Shown: positions 50,510 to 59,323 of the stretch, piece after piece
Layout of the letters: every line of letters starts with the position of its first letter
How positions within the stretch are numbered: position 1 is the first letter of the stretch
NCBI RefSeq assembly: GCF_028283705.1
Contig: NZ_JAPWKD010000034.1
Coordinates: 496,001-560,000, forward strand
Source: Pantoea sp.
Lineage (GTDB): Bacteria > Pseudomonadota > Gammaproteobacteria > Enterobacterales > Enterobacteriaceae
Length of the DNA stretch: 64,000 nt
Direction: 5' to 3'
Translations under genes and position numbers: made by a program
Notes under the pieces: model-generated
Told to the model about the DNA's origin: nothing
What the model saw: only the letters and a program-made list of their open reading frames with translations
Databases searched by the model: none

Positions 50510-53137
50510 ATGAGCAAGAGCACTGCTGAGATCCGTCAAGCGTTTCTCGACTTTTTTCATAGCAAGGGACATCAGGTTGTAGCCAGCAGCTCCCTCGTAC
50601 CGAACAACGACCCGACGCTGCTGTTTACCAACGCCGGGATGAACCAGTTTAAAGACGTTTTCCTCGGTCAGGATAAGCGCGATTACTCACGTGCGACCAC
50701 AGCGCAGCGCTGCGTTCGTGCGGGCGGTAAGCACAATGACCTCGAAAACGTGGGGTATACCGCGCGTCATCACACCTTCTTTGAAATGTTGGGCAACTTC
50801 AGTTTTGGCGACTATTTCAAAAAAGACGCGATTGCCTATGCCTGGGAACTGCTGACGGGCGAGCAGTGGTTTAAGCTGCCAAAAGAACGCCTTTGGGTCA
50901 CCGTCTATGAAACTGACGATGAAGCCTATGACATCTGGGCCAAAGATATTGGTATTCCGCACGAACGTATTATTCGTATCGGGGACAATAAAGGCAGCGC
51001 TTACGCATCAGACAACTTCTGGCAGATGGGTGATACCGGCCCATGTGGTCCATGCAGCGAGATCTTCTTCGATCATGGCGATCATATCTGGGGTGGCCCG
51101 CCGGGCAGTCCGGAAGAAGATGGTGACCGCTATATTGAAATCTGGAATATCGTATTCATGCAGTTCAACCGTCAGGCAGACGGTACCATGCAGCCATTGC
51201 CGAAACCTTCAGTGGATACCGGTATGGGGCTGGAGCGTATTGCTGCGGTTCTGCAACACGTTAACTCCAACTACGAAATCGACCTTTTCGCCAGACTGAT
51301 TAAGTCAGTGGCTGAAGTGACAGGTGCGACTGATCTCAGCAACAAATCACTGCGAGTGATCGCTGACCATATCCGTTCCTGTGCTTTCCTGGTCGCTGAT
51401 GGCGTGATTCCTTCGAACGAAAACCGTGGCTATGTACTGCGTCGTATCATTCGTCGCGCGGTACGTCACGGCAACATGCTTGGCGCGAAAGATGCCTTCT
51501 TCTATAAGCTGGTTGCGCCTCTGATTGCGGTAATGGGCTCGGCAGGTGAAGACCTGCAACGTCAGCAGGTTCAGGTTGAGAACGTCCTGAAAGCGGAAGA
51601 AGAACAGTTTGCGAAAACGCTGGAGCGTGGCCTGGCGCTGCTGGACGAAGAACTGGCGAAGCTGCAAGGCGATACGCTGGATGGCGAAACTGTATTCCGC
51701 CTTTATGATACTTTCGGCTTCCCGGTAGACCTGACTGCGGATGTGTGCCGTGAGCGCAATCTGAAGATCGACGAAGCTGGGTTTGAAGTGGCGATGGAGC
51801 AGCAACGCCAGCGTGCACGTGAAGCCAGTGGATTTGGTGCGGATTACAACAATGTGATTCGTATTGATTCTGCATCGGCCTTTAAAGGTTATGACCAGCT
51901 GGCACTGACCTCTACCGTACAGGCGTTGTTTGTCGATGGGCAAGCGGTTGAGCAGGTGAGCGCAGGCCAGGACGCGGTAGTGGTGCTTGATGAGACCCCG
52001 TTCTACGGCGAGTCTGGTGGCCAGGTAGGTGATACCGGCGTACTGGCTGGGAATAATGCTGAATTTAGCGTGCAGGACACACAGAAGTATAGTCAGGCCA
52101 TTGGTCATATCGGTAAGCTAACTACCGGCCAGCTGCGTGTCGGCGATCGCCTGAGTGCTCAGGTTGATGAAGAACGCCGTGCCCGCATCCGTCTGAACCA
52201 TTCAGCGACACACCTGTTGCATGCCGCATTGCGCCAGGTTTTAGGTGAGCATGTCGCGCAGAAAGGCTCGCTCGTCAATGATAAATACCTGCGTTTCGAC
52301 TTCTCTCATTTTGAAGCGATGAAGCCGCAGGAGATTCGTCAGGTTGAGGATATCGTCAACACGCAGATCCGTCGTAACCTGGCCGTTGAAACCAATATCA
52401 TGGATCTTGAGGCTGCTAAAGCGAAGGGTGCCATGGCACTGTTTGGCGAGAAATACGATCAACGTGTTCGTGTGCTGAGCATGGGAGATTTCTCAACCGA
52501 GCTGTGTGGCGGTACGCATGCTGCGCGCACCGGTGATATTGGTCTGTTCCGTATTTTGTCTGAATCGGGTACTGCTGCGGGTGTACGTCGTATCGAAGCG
52601 GTAACTGGCGAAGGGGCTCTGGCGCAGGTTAATGCACAAAGCCACCAGTTGCAGGACATTGCGCATCTGGTGAAAGCCAATAGCAGTAATCTGAATGAGA
52701 AAGTCCGCGGACTGGTGGACCATGTTCGTGCCCTGGAAAAAGAATTGCAGCAACTGCGTGATCAGCAGGCAGCACAGGAAAGTGCCTCACTCAGCAGCAA
52801 AGCCGTGGATGTTAAAGGGACTAAACTGCTGGTGAGTGAACTTAGCAATGTAGAACCTAAGATGCTGCGTACCATGATGGACGACCTGAAAAATCAGCTT
52901 GGTTCCGCCATTATCGTGCTGGCGACCGTAGCAGAAGGTAAAGTATCGCTGATCGCGGGTGTGACCAAAGACCTGACCGATCGCGTAAAAGCGGGCGAAC
53001 TGGTGGGGGAACTGGCTGCTCAAGTGGGCGGGAAAGGCGGTGGTCGCCCGGATATGGCTCAGGCGGGCGGTACGAATCCACAGGCGCTGGCTGGCGCGTT
53101 GGCGGGTGTGCAGGACTGGGTCAGCAATCGACTGTAA
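50510..53137 (+). CDS. alaS: alanyl-tRNA synthetase
   Basis: Charges tRNA-Ala and clears mischarged Ser or Gly. The 875-residue protein has the class II catalytic core at the N-terminus (RQAFLDFFHSKGHQVV; TRTTAQ-type block at RATTAQRCVRAGGKHNDLENVG). The editing domain zinc ligands are His564, His568, Cys666 and His670, numbered exactly as in E. coli. A C-terminal coiled coil and a glycine-rich C-Ala domain (GGKGGGRPDMAQAGG) complete it. Standard recA-recX-alaS-csrA order. Confidence 0.98.
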   Translation: MSKSTAEIRQAFLDFFHSKGHQVVASSSLVPNNDPTLLFTNAGMNQFKDVFLGQDKRDYSRATTAQRCVRAGGKHNDLENVGYTARHHTFFEMLGNFSFGDYFKKDAIAYAWELLTGEQWFKLPKERLWVTVYETDDEAYDIWAKDIGIPHERIIRIGDNKGSAYASDNFWQMGDTGPCGPCSEIFFDHGDHIWGGPPGSPEEDGDRYIEIWNIVFMQFNRQADGTMQPLPKPSVDTGMGLERIAAVLQHVNSNYEIDLFARLIKSVAEVTGATDLSNKSLRVIADHIRSCAFLVADGVIPSNENRGYVLRRIIRRAVRHGNMLGAKDAFFYKLVAPLIAVMGSAGEDLQRQQVQVENVLKAEEEQFAKTLERGLALLDEELAKLQGDTLDGETVFRLYDTFGFPVDLTADVCRERNLKIDEAGFEVAMEQQRQRAREASGFGADYNNVIRIDSASAFKGYDQLALTSTVQALFVDGQAVEQVSAGQDAVVVLDETPFYGESGGQVGDTGVLAGNNAEFSVQDTQKYSQAIGHIGKLTTGQLRVGDRLSAQVDEERRARIRLNHSATHLLHAALRQVLGEHVAQKGSLVNDKYLRFDFSHFEAMKPQEIRQVEDIVNTQIRRNLAVETNIMDLEAAKAKGAMALFGEKYDQRVRVLSMGDFSTELCGGTHAARTGDIGLFRILSESGTAAGVRRIEAVTGEGALAQVNAQSHQLQDIAHLVKANSSNLNEKVRGLVDHVRALEKELQQLRDQQAAQESASLSSKAVDVKGTKLLVSELSNVEPKMLRTMMDDLKNQLGSAIIVLATVAEGKVSLIAGVTKDLTDRVKAGELVGELAAQVGGKGGGRPDMAQAGGTNPQALAGALAGVQDWVSNRL

Positions 53138-53162
53138 CGAAATAAAACTAAGCATCGTGGAG

Positions 53163-53194
53163 AGCGCCAGGAACGGAACGTTCCGGCGCTTTTT
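53163..53194 (+). terminator. alaS terminator
   Basis: AGCGCC-A-GGAACG (53163-53175) pairs with CGTTCCGGCGCT (53179-53190), 12 bp with one bulged A, followed by TTTT. It separates alaS from the csrA promoters. Confidence 0.8.
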
Positions 53195-53299
53195 AACGCG
53201 ATGTGCACCAGGTAATGACAAAGTCAGGTTGAGGCAGTGTATTTCGGCTAAACTAACTATCAGCAGAATGTATTGGCGTGGCAAACCACAATGGTGTAT

Positions 53300-53328
53300 T
53301 TGTCATAGACATTGTTCAGCGTTATATG
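53300..53328 (+). promoter_or_regulatory. putative csrA promoter
   Basis: TTGTCA (53300-53305) and TATATG (53323-53328) are separated by 17 bp, starting near 53335 and about 53 nt before the csrA ATG. E. coli csrA has several promoters, including a RpoS-dependent one, so others may lie in the 250-bp gap. Confidence 0.5.
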
Positions 53329-53387
53329 ATGGATATGGCCGGGAACCCGAACAGGCCCGACTCTTTTAATCTTTCAAGGAGCAAAGA

Positions 53388-53573
53388 ATGCTTATTCTAA
53401 CTCGTCGAGTTGGTGAAACCCTCATGATTGGCGATGAGGTGACTGTAACGGTGCTGGGAGTTAAAGGTAACCAGGTCCGTATTGGCGTCAATGCACCTAA
53501 AGAAGTTTCGGTGCATCGCGAAGAGATCTATCAGCGCATTCAGGCAGAAAAAGCTCAGCCTACGAGTTACTAA
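53388..53573 (+). CDS. csrA: carbon storage regulator CsrA
   Basis: Homodimeric RNA-binding protein that controls translation and stability of many mRNAs by binding GGA motifs. The 61-residue protein carries the RNA-contact residues Leu4, Arg6 and Arg7 (LILTRR) and Arg44 (SVHREEI). A strong AAGGAG site precedes the ATG. Its activity is titrated by CsrB, encoded at the other end of this window, and csrB transcription depends on BarA-UvrY. Confidence 0.98.
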   Translation: MLILTRRVGETLMIGDEVTVTVLGVKGNQVRIGVNAPKEVSVHREEIYQRIQAEKAQPTSY

Positions 53574-53580
53574 CGGATTC

Positions 53581-53615
53581 AGCGCCTCGCCTTGCTGCGA
53601 GGCGCTACCGATTTT
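53581..53615 (+). terminator. csrA terminator
   Basis: AGCGCCTCGC (53581-53590) and GCGAGGCGCT (53597-53606) form a perfect 10-bp stem, followed after four bases by a T5 run. Confidence 0.8.
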
Positions 53616-53766
53616 TCCTGCCTGCAACTTCTTCCCCTCCCATTTTTTTCTTTCCCATTTTGTTATCTGCATCCCCCTTTTACTGTTGATTAATCACTCT
53701 TTTTGTCGGCAAAATGCGCGGATTGTCTGTCATTTGTGCAAACGAACCTGTAGTGGGAAAAATTGT

Positions 53767-53802
53767 TTGACTTATAAATGCGGGAAAGTAATATGTGCGC
53801 CA
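53767..53802 (+). promoter_or_regulatory. serV-argVYZQ promoter with GC-rich discriminator
   Basis: TTGACT (53767-53772) and TAATAT (53789-53794) are separated by 16 bp, followed by GTGCGCC, a GC-rich discriminator of the type found at stable-RNA promoters under (p)ppGpp control. The start would be near 53802. The leader to the first tRNA is about 57 nt. Confidence 0.6.
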
Positions 53803-53858
53803 CGCAGTGCCGATGAGCAGAAAGAAAGTTCAGAAGCACGGTTCGGAAGAACGCGTAA

Positions 53859-53951
53859 GGTGAGGTGGCCGAGAGGCTGAAGGCGCTCCCCTGCTAAGGG
53901 AGTATGCGGTCAAAAGCTGCATCCGGGGTTCGAATCCCCGCCTCACCGCCA
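53859..53951 (+). tRNA. serV: tRNA-Ser (GCT)
   Basis: A 93-nt class II tRNA with a long variable arm, a GGTGAGG/CCTCACC acceptor stem, anticodon GCT at 53893-53895, a GGTTCGAATCC T arm, and encoded GCCA end. It reads AGC and AGU codons. Its sequence appears the same as E. coli serV. It is first in the tRNA operon. Confidence 0.98.
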
Positions 53952-53960
53952 TTTTTCGAT

Positions 53961-54037
53961 GCATCCATAGCTCAGCTGGATAGAGTACTCGGCTACGAAC
54001 CGAGCGGTCGGAGGTTCGAATCCTCCTGGATGCACCA
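53961..54037 (+). tRNA. argV: tRNA-Arg (ACG), copy 1
   Basis: A 77-nt tRNA with acceptor stem GCATCCA/TGGATGC, anticodon ACG at 53995-53997 (A34 is normally deaminated to inosine), and encoded ACCA. It lies 9 bp after serV. All four Arg copies in this operon are identical. Compared with E. coli argV, the last acceptor pair is A-T in place of G-C. Confidence 0.98.
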
Positions 54038-54124
54038 TCGAAAAAGATGTCGTAAAGAGTGAACGAGCAGTTCCTTTCGAGGTGAGTTGTTAGCACCCTG
54101 CGTTGTACAAGAATTTTCAGAAAT

Positions 54125-54201
54125 GCATCCATAGCTCAGCTGGATAGAGTACTCGGCTACGAACCGAGCGGTCGGAGGTTCGAATCCTCCTGGATGCACC
54201 A
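54125..54201 (+). tRNA. argY: tRNA-Arg (ACG), copy 2
   Basis: Identical to copy 1 over all 77 nt, with anticodon ACG. It follows an 87-nt spacer unlike the later ones. It is the first of three units repeated with an exact 135-bp period. Confidence 0.97.
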
Positions 54202-54259
54202 TTCTTCGTATCATTCCCAGGTTGATTTCAGTTAGTCCATCGTAAGAAAATATCTCAAT

Positions 54260-54336
54260 GCATCCATAGCTCAGCTGGATAGAGTACTCGGCTACGAACC
54301 GAGCGGTCGGAGGTTCGAATCCTCCTGGATGCACCA
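54260..54336 (+). tRNA. argZ: tRNA-Arg (ACG), copy 3
   Basis: Identical to the other copies. The 58-nt spacers before and after it resemble each other (TTCTT-GT-TCAT start, TTTCAGTT middle, CCATCG-AA tail), showing that tRNA plus spacer was duplicated as one unit. Confidence 0.97.
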
Positions 54337-54394
54337 TTCTTTGTCTCATCACCCGATTGTTTCAGTTCTTCCATCGCAACAACGTTTCTCCAAT

Positions 54395-54471
54395 GCATCC
54401 ATAGCTCAGCTGGATAGAGTACTCGGCTACGAACCGAGCGGTCGGAGGTTCGAATCCTCCTGGATGCACCA
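54395..54471 (+). tRNA. argQ: tRNA-Arg (ACG), copy 4
   Basis: Last of the four identical tRNA-Arg genes. Downstream there is no clear strong terminator. A short AATGCTTT/AAAGCATT palindrome (54573-54589) is the only nearby candidate. No integrase or attachment-site duplication is seen beside it. Confidence 0.97.
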
Positions 54472-54668
54472 TATCCCCCCGATTTATCACTCCGCTGTAA
54501 AAAAAGCCCTGTTTTAACCGCCATTTATCTGCGGCACCACTTTCTCACCTTTATCTTAAAACTAAAAATACTAATGCTTTCAAAGCATTTGCTGTTAAGC
54601 GCGCCTGGCGACAACCTGAACGCATTACGTTAAAGTAATGGCTCGTTTGCTGGACGCCCGGAGTGACA

Positions 54669-55235
54669 ATGTACGACCAATATGACGCCCTGATTTTCGA
54701 TATGGACGGCACGATTCTCGATTCTGAGCCGACACATCGAAAAGCCTGGCATCAGGTACTTAGCCGCTATGGTTTCACCATGGATGAGGAAAAAATGGTG
54801 AGCTTTAACGGTGCGCCCACCTGGCAGCTGGCGCAATTCATCATTGAGCAAAACCATGCTACGCACGATCCTCATTTGCTGGCGGCGGAAAAAACCGTGG
54901 CCTTTAAAGCAATGCTGCTGGATAGCGTGCGTCCTCTGCCGCTGATGGAGGTGGTGAAAGCTTATCACGGACGTCGCCCGATGGCGGTTGGCACTGGCAG
55001 TGAACATAGCCTGGCTAAAGCCCTGCTCACACAATTAGGTGTTTATCATCTTTTTACCGCCGTCGTTGGCGCTGATGACGTACAGCGCCATAAACCGCAA
55101 CCTCATACCTTTTTACGCTGCGCCGAGTTAATGGGCGTCGCGCCCGCGCGCTGTGTGGTATTTGAAGATGCTGATTTTGGTGTTCAGGCAGCAAAAGCAG
55201 CAGGCATGGATGTGGTTGATGTCCGTTTACTGTGA
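54669..55235 (+). CDS. yqaB: fructose-1-phosphate/6-phosphogluconate phosphatase YqaB
   Basis: HAD-superfamily phosphatase acting on small sugar phosphates in E. coli. The 188-residue protein has the nucleophile motif FDMDGT (Asp11, Asp13), a small helical cap, VGTGS, KPQPHTF and FEDADFGVQAA. The ATG at 54669 matches the family start and is 5 bases from GGAG; a GTG two codons earlier is possible. Its stop overlaps the yqaA GTG by four bases. Confidence 0.95.
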   Translation: MYDQYDALIFDMDGTILDSEPTHRKAWHQVLSRYGFTMDEEKMVSFNGAPTWQLAQFIIEQNHATHDPHLLAAEKTVAFKAMLLDSVRPLPLMEVVKAYHGRRPMAVGTGSEHSLAKALLTQLGVYHLFTAVVGADDVQRHKPQPHTFLRCAELMGVAPARCVVFEDADFGVQAAKAAGMDVVDVRLL

Positions 55236-55660
55236 ATGAATTTCTGACCTATGGCTCGTTATTCGGCAGTAGCTTTCTGAGTGCCACCCTCCTTCCGGGA
55301 AGCTCAGAGGCGGTGCTGGTAGCCTTGTTGATCGCCCAAAAGGGATCGGTCTATGGGCTGCTATTGGCTGCATCAGTGGGAAACACGCTGGGTGGCCTGA
55401 CTAACATTCTTCTTGGTCGCCTGATGCCGCCGAAAGGGCAGGGGCGATGGCATAACACAGCAATGACGTGGTTACACCGATTGGGACCTGCAGCCCTGTT
55501 ATTTAGCTGGCTGCCAGTGGTGGGCGATCTGCTCTGCGTCTTCGCAGGCTGGTTGCGCGTTGCCTGGCTTCCGGCGTTGCTGTTTCTCGCCATCGGTAAA
55601 ACACTGCGTTACATCGTTATCGCGATGGTCACCTTACAAGGTTTGCAATGGTGGCATTGA
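55232..55660 (+). CDS. yqaA: DedA-like inner-membrane protein YqaA
   Basis: A 142-residue membrane protein of the DedA/SNARE-associated type, function unknown; relatives act in lipid carrier handling and membrane homeostasis. It has three to four hydrophobic helices, with the family-type segment LLPGSSEAVLVALL near the N-terminus and GNTLGGLTNILLGR. It starts with GTG inside the end of yqaB (GTGA overlap), so the two are translationally coupled. The gene order yqaB-yqaA-gshA is enterobacterial. Confidence 0.93.
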   Translation: MNEFLTYGSLFGSSFLSATLLPGSSEAVLVALLIAQKGSVYGLLLAASVGNTLGGLTNILLGRLMPPKGQGRWHNTAMTWLHRLGPAALLFSWLPVVGDLLCVFAGWLRVAWLPALLFLAIGKTLRYIVIAMVTLQGLQWWH

Positions 55661-55733
55661 TTCGCACAGATTCGAGGCTACGGTTAACATTATGCTGAAC
55701 AAAAATAAATTATTCGCACAGCGGGAGGTTAAT

Positions 55734-57296
55734 GTGATCCCGGACGTATCAAAAGCGCTCTCCTGGCTGGAAGCGCATCCCGACGCGTTAAAGGGTATCG
55801 GCCGTGGTATTGAACGCGAAACCTTGCGTGTCAACCCGGATGGTCATCTGGCAACGACCGGGCACCCAGAGTCTCTGGGTTCAGCGCTGAAACATGATTG
55901 GATTACTACCGATTTTGCCGAGACGCTGCTGGAGTTCATCACGCCTGTAGATCAGAACATCGATCACATGCTCAGTTTCCTGCGCGATATTCACCGCCAC
56001 GTGGCGCGTGAACTGGGGCAGGAGCGCATGTGGCCCTTTAGCATGCCGTGCATTATTGACGATGCCGATAACATCGAGCTGGCGCAATACGGTAGTTCCA
56101 ACATTGGCCAAATGAAGACGCTGTATCGCCAGGGGCTGAAAAATCGCTATGGCGCGTTGATGCAGACGATCTCAGGTATCCATTACAACTTCTCACTGCC
56201 GCTGTCGTTCTGGCAGGAGTGGGCGGATGTCAAAGATGCGGAAAGTGGTAAAGAGACCATTTCTGCCGGTTATCTGCGCCTGATCCGTAACTATTATCGC
56301 TTCGGCTGGGTTATCCCGTATCTGTTTGGTGCTTCGCCGGCAATTTGCTCGAGCTTCCTGCAAGGCCGCGAAACCAATCTGCCGTTTGAAACGAACGACA
56401 AAGGGACCTTGTGGTTGCCGTATGCAACCTCCTTGCGCCTGAGCGACCTTGGATATACCAATAAATCGCAAAGTGGGTTGGGTATCACCTTCAACTCACT
56501 GGATGGCTATGTTGCGGCGCTAAAAGCCGCGATCAAAACGCCATCGGAAGAGTATGCGGCCATGGGTACTAAAGATGCCGATGGTAACTGGCTGCAGCTG
56601 AATACCAATGTGCTGCAGATTGAGAACGAGCTGTACGCGCCGATTAGGCCGAAGCGTGTGACACGTTCCGGTGAAGCACCGTCAGATGCGCTGCAACGTG
56701 GCGGCATTGAATATATTGAAGTCCGTTCGCTGGATATCAACCCATTCTCAGCGATTGGCGTTGATGCGACCCAGGTGCGTTTCCTCGATTTGTTCCTGAT
56801 TTGGTGTACGCTGGCCGATGCGCCGGAAATGAGCGCAGATGAATTGCTGTGCAGCCGTAAAAACTGGAATCGAGTGGTGCTGGAAGGCCGTAAGCCGGGG
56901 CAGGTGATTGCCGTGGGTTGCAGTGAAACGCAGCATACGCTGGTTGAGGTAGGTAAGGCCCTGTTTGCTGATTTGAGTCGCGTAGCAGAAGTACTCGACA
57001 GCAATCATGGCAGCACGCAATATCAACAGGTTTGCGATCAACTGGTGGCATCGTTTGACGATCCTGAGCTAACCTATTCGGCGCGTATCCTTCATGCAAT
57101 GAAGGAAAATGGTTTGACCGGGACCGGAGTGGCGTTGGCTGAACAATATCGTCATTTGTTATGCGAAGAGCCGTTACAGGTTCTGAGTGAGGATGACTTT
57201 ACTCGCCAGGCGCAGGATTCAGTGCTCGCGCAAGAGAAGCTGGAACAGAGCGATACGCTGGATTTTGCGAGCTACCTCGCCAGCCGGGAAGGGTAA
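55734..57296 (+). CDS. gshA: glutamate-cysteine ligase
   Basis: First step of glutathione synthesis: ATP-dependent ligation of glutamate and cysteine. The 520-residue protein belongs to the gammaproteobacterial type, with RGIERETLRV, TDFAETLLEFITP, GIHYNFSLP, ATSLRLSDLGY and YIEVRSLDINPF. I choose the GTG at 55734: it has a strong GGGAGG site 5 bases upstream and gives IPDVSKAL, matching E. coli GshA (which also uses a non-ATG start). An ATG at 55692 would add 14 residues without a good site. Confidence 0.95.
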   Translation: MIPDVSKALSWLEAHPDALKGIGRGIERETLRVNPDGHLATTGHPESLGSALKHDWITTDFAETLLEFITPVDQNIDHMLSFLRDIHRHVARELGQERMWPFSMPCIIDDADNIELAQYGSSNIGQMKTLYRQGLKNRYGALMQTISGIHYNFSLPLSFWQEWADVKDAESGKETISAGYLRLIRNYYRFGWVIPYLFGASPAICSSFLQGRETNLPFETNDKGTLWLPYATSLRLSDLGYTNKSQSGLGITFNSLDGYVAALKAAIKTPSEEYAAMGTKDADGNWLQLNTNVLQIENELYAPIRPKRVTRSGEAPSDALQRGGIEYIEVRSLDINPFSAIGVDATQVRFLDLFLIWCTLADAPEMSADELLCSRKNWNRVVLEGRKPGQVIAVGCSETQHTLVEVGKALFADLSRVAEVLDSNHGSTQYQQVCDQLVASFDDPELTYSARILHAMKENGLTGTGVALAEQYRHLLCEEPLQVLSEDDFTRQAQDSVLAQEKLEQSDTLDFASYLASREG

Positions 57297-57446
57297 AAAA
57301 GAAAAGGCCACATCACTGTGGCCGAATTAACATCTCTGTTGTCAGGGATGATGATAACAAATGCGCGTCTTTCATATATTCAGACGTTGGGCGAACAGAA
57401 AAGTTTCATCGTTTTAAAAAAAATTCTCAAAACAGGAGGTGACAAT

Positions 57447-57962
57447 ATGCCACTGCTGGATAGTTTTACTGTAGATCACACCATCATGGCGGCGCCCGCA
57501 GTACGCGTAGCAAAAACCATGAAAACTCCTCATGGCGATACCATCACCGTTTTTGACCTGCGTTTCTGCCGGCCGAACAAGGAAATCCTGACTGAGCGCG
57601 GCATCCATACGCTGGAGCACCTCTTCGCTGGATTTATGCGTAATCACCTGAATGGTGAAGGCGTGGAAATCGTTGATATTTCGCCGATGGGTTGCCGTAC
57701 CGGCTTTTATATGAGCCTGATTGGCACGCCGGACGAACAGCGTGTGGCAAAAGCGTGGAAAGGGGCGATGGAAGATGTTCTGAAAGTAAAAGAACAGAAC
57801 CAGATCCCGGAATTGAACGAATATCAATGTGGTAGCTACAAACTGCATTCGCTGGATGAAGCGCAGCAGATTGCCCGCAACGTGCTGGCAAGCGAGATCG
57901 GCGTTAACTACAACGAAGATCTGAAACTGCCGAAAGAAAAGCTACAAGAACTGCATATCTAG
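57447..57962 (+). CDS. luxS: S-ribosylhomocysteine lyase LuxS
   Basis: Cleaves S-ribosylhomocysteine to homocysteine and the AI-2 precursor DPD. The 171-residue protein has the metal ligands His54 and His58 with the catalytic Glu57 (HTLEHLF), the catalytic Cys83 (MGCRTG) and the third ligand Cys128 (QCGSY). The ATG at 57447 lies behind a perfect AGGAGGT site; an upstream extension to 57318 is not family-like. It follows gshA by 150 bp. Confidence 0.98.
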   Translation: MPLLDSFTVDHTIMAAPAVRVAKTMKTPHGDTITVFDLRFCRPNKEILTERGIHTLEHLFAGFMRNHLNGEGVEIVDISPMGCRTGFYMSLIGTPDEQRVAKAWKGAMEDVLKVKEQNQIPELNEYQCGSYKLHSLDEAQQIARNVLASEIGVNYNEDLKLPKEKLQELHI

Positions 57963-57983
57963 TTTTTTGCTGATGCAGAAAGA

Positions 57984-58013
57984 AAAATGCCGCGATTATC
58001 GCGGCATTTTTTT
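57984..58013. terminator. bidirectional terminator between luxS and yfjD
   Basis: AAAATGCCGCGA (57984-57995) and TCGCGGCATTTT (57999-58010) form a perfect 12-bp stem with a TTA loop and T tracts on both strands. It ends luxS and the convergent yfjD. Confidence 0.93.
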
Positions 58014-58023
58014 ATGCTTCAGT

Positions 58024-59310
58024 TCAGGAACCGATGGAAGACTTTAGCGGTGTATGCGGCGTAATACGTGCCTGTTTCACCATGTTGTCCTGCACATCAA
58101 GAATATCAATATCGTACTTACCAATTTGTACCTGGGTGCCAACCTGAGGGATTTCTTCCAGCACTTCCAGCAGCATACCGTTGATGGTACGGGCTTCTTC
58201 TTCCGGTAATGACCAGTTGAAGGCCTTGTTGATTTCACGAATATTTGCACTGCCTTCAATCAGAACAGAACCGTCGTTCTGCGGCATGACCTCTTCGGCC
58301 AGCGTCGGAGACATTGAGGTGGTGAAATCGCCAACAATGTCCTCAAGAATGTCTTCGATGGTGACCAGACCTTTGATATCGCCATACTCATCCACCACTA
58401 ACCCCACTTTCTTCTTATTGCGCTGGAATTTAACCAGCTGCACGTTAAGCGGGGTACCTTCCGGCACATAGTAGATTTCATCGGCGGCACGCAGCAGTGT
58501 CTCTTTGTTGAATTCTTTTTTCTCGGTCATCATGCGCCAGGCTTCACGGACCCGCAGCATGGCGACGCAATCATCCAGCGAGTCGCGGAATAATACGATA
58601 CGACCATGCGGTGAATGACTGAGCTGACGAACAATCGATTTCCAGTCGTCATTAATGTTGATGCCGACAATCTCGTTACGCGGCACCATGATGTCTTCAA
58701 CGCCCACCTTTTCCAGATCCAGCACTGACAGCAGCATATCCTGATTACGGCGTGACATCAGGCTGCGTGATTCATGGACGATGGTGCGTAGCTCTTCCTT
58801 ACTTAACGCCGAACTGATGGAGCCATCCGTTTTGATACCAACCATGCGCATCAGAATGCGTGTAATGGTGTTGAGCAGCCATACCAATGGCAGCATCACA
58901 TATTGCAGCGGAGCGAGCAGGAAACTACTGGGATAAGCGACCTTCTCCGGATAGAGCGCGGCGATGGTTTTGGGCAGCACTTCAGCGAACACCAGCACCA
59001 CAAAAGTCAGTACGCCGGTTGCTATCGCGACGCCGGCATCACCGTATAAACGCATGCCGACGATAGTGCCTAACGCCGAGGCGAGGATGTTGACCAGGTT
59101 ATTACCGATCAGCACCAGACTGATCAGTCGATCTGGCCGACGCAGTAATTTTTCGACGCGCCGTGCGCCGCGCTGTCCGTTTTTAGCCTGATGGCGCAGC
59201 TTGTAACGATTAAGCGTCATCATGCCGGTCTCTGAACCGGAGAAATAGGCCGAGACCAGCACCATGATGACCAGGGTGATGATCAGCGTGGTGGTTGAAA
59301 CATGTTCCAA
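58024..59310 (-). CDS. yfjD: CNNM/CorC-family membrane protein YfjD (CorB)
   Basis: Inner-membrane protein linked to Mg2+/Co2+ homeostasis (CorB in Salmonella). The 428-residue protein has a DUF21/CNNM transmembrane domain (about 1-190, with YFSGSETGMMTLNRY and FAEVLPKTIAALYPEKVA), a CBS domain pair (about 200-330), and a C-terminal CorC_HlyC domain. The start codon is TTG at 59310, giving MEHVSTTT as in E. coli; AAGGA lies 9 bases upstream. It follows ypjD by 13 bp on the same strand, so the two form an operon. Confidence 0.94.
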   Translation of the reverse strand: MEHVSTTTLIITLVIMVLVSAYFSGSETGMMTLNRYKLRHQAKNGQRGARRVEKLLRRPDRLISLVLIGNNLVNILASALGTIVGMRLYGDAGVAIATGVLTFVVLVFAEVLPKTIAALYPEKVAYPSSFLLAPLQYVMLPLVWLLNTITRILMRMVGIKTDGSISSALSKEELRTIVHESRSLMSRRNQDMLLSVLDLEKVGVEDIMVPRNEIVGININDDWKSIVRQLSHSPHGRIVLFRDSLDDCVAMLRVREAWRMMTEKKEFNKETLLRAADEIYYVPEGTPLNVQLVKFQRNKKKVGLVVDEYGDIKGLVTIEDILEDIVGDFTTSMSPTLAEEVMPQNDGSVLIEGSANIREINKAFNWSLPEEEARTINGMLLEVLEEIPQVGTQVQIGKYDIDILDVQDNMVKQARITPHTPLKSSIGS

Positions 59311-59323
59311 CGCAAAAATTCCT

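Noticed and set aside
53993..54524. Minus-strand reading frames encoding repeated peptides of the type SRRIRTSDRSVRSRVLYPAELWMH
   Set aside because: They are the antisense of the four tRNA-Arg genes, a well-known source of false protein predictions.
53859..54662. Integrated element or prophage next to the tRNA genes
   Set aside because: There is no integrase, no duplicated tRNA 3' end outside the four complete genes, and normal core genes follow directly.
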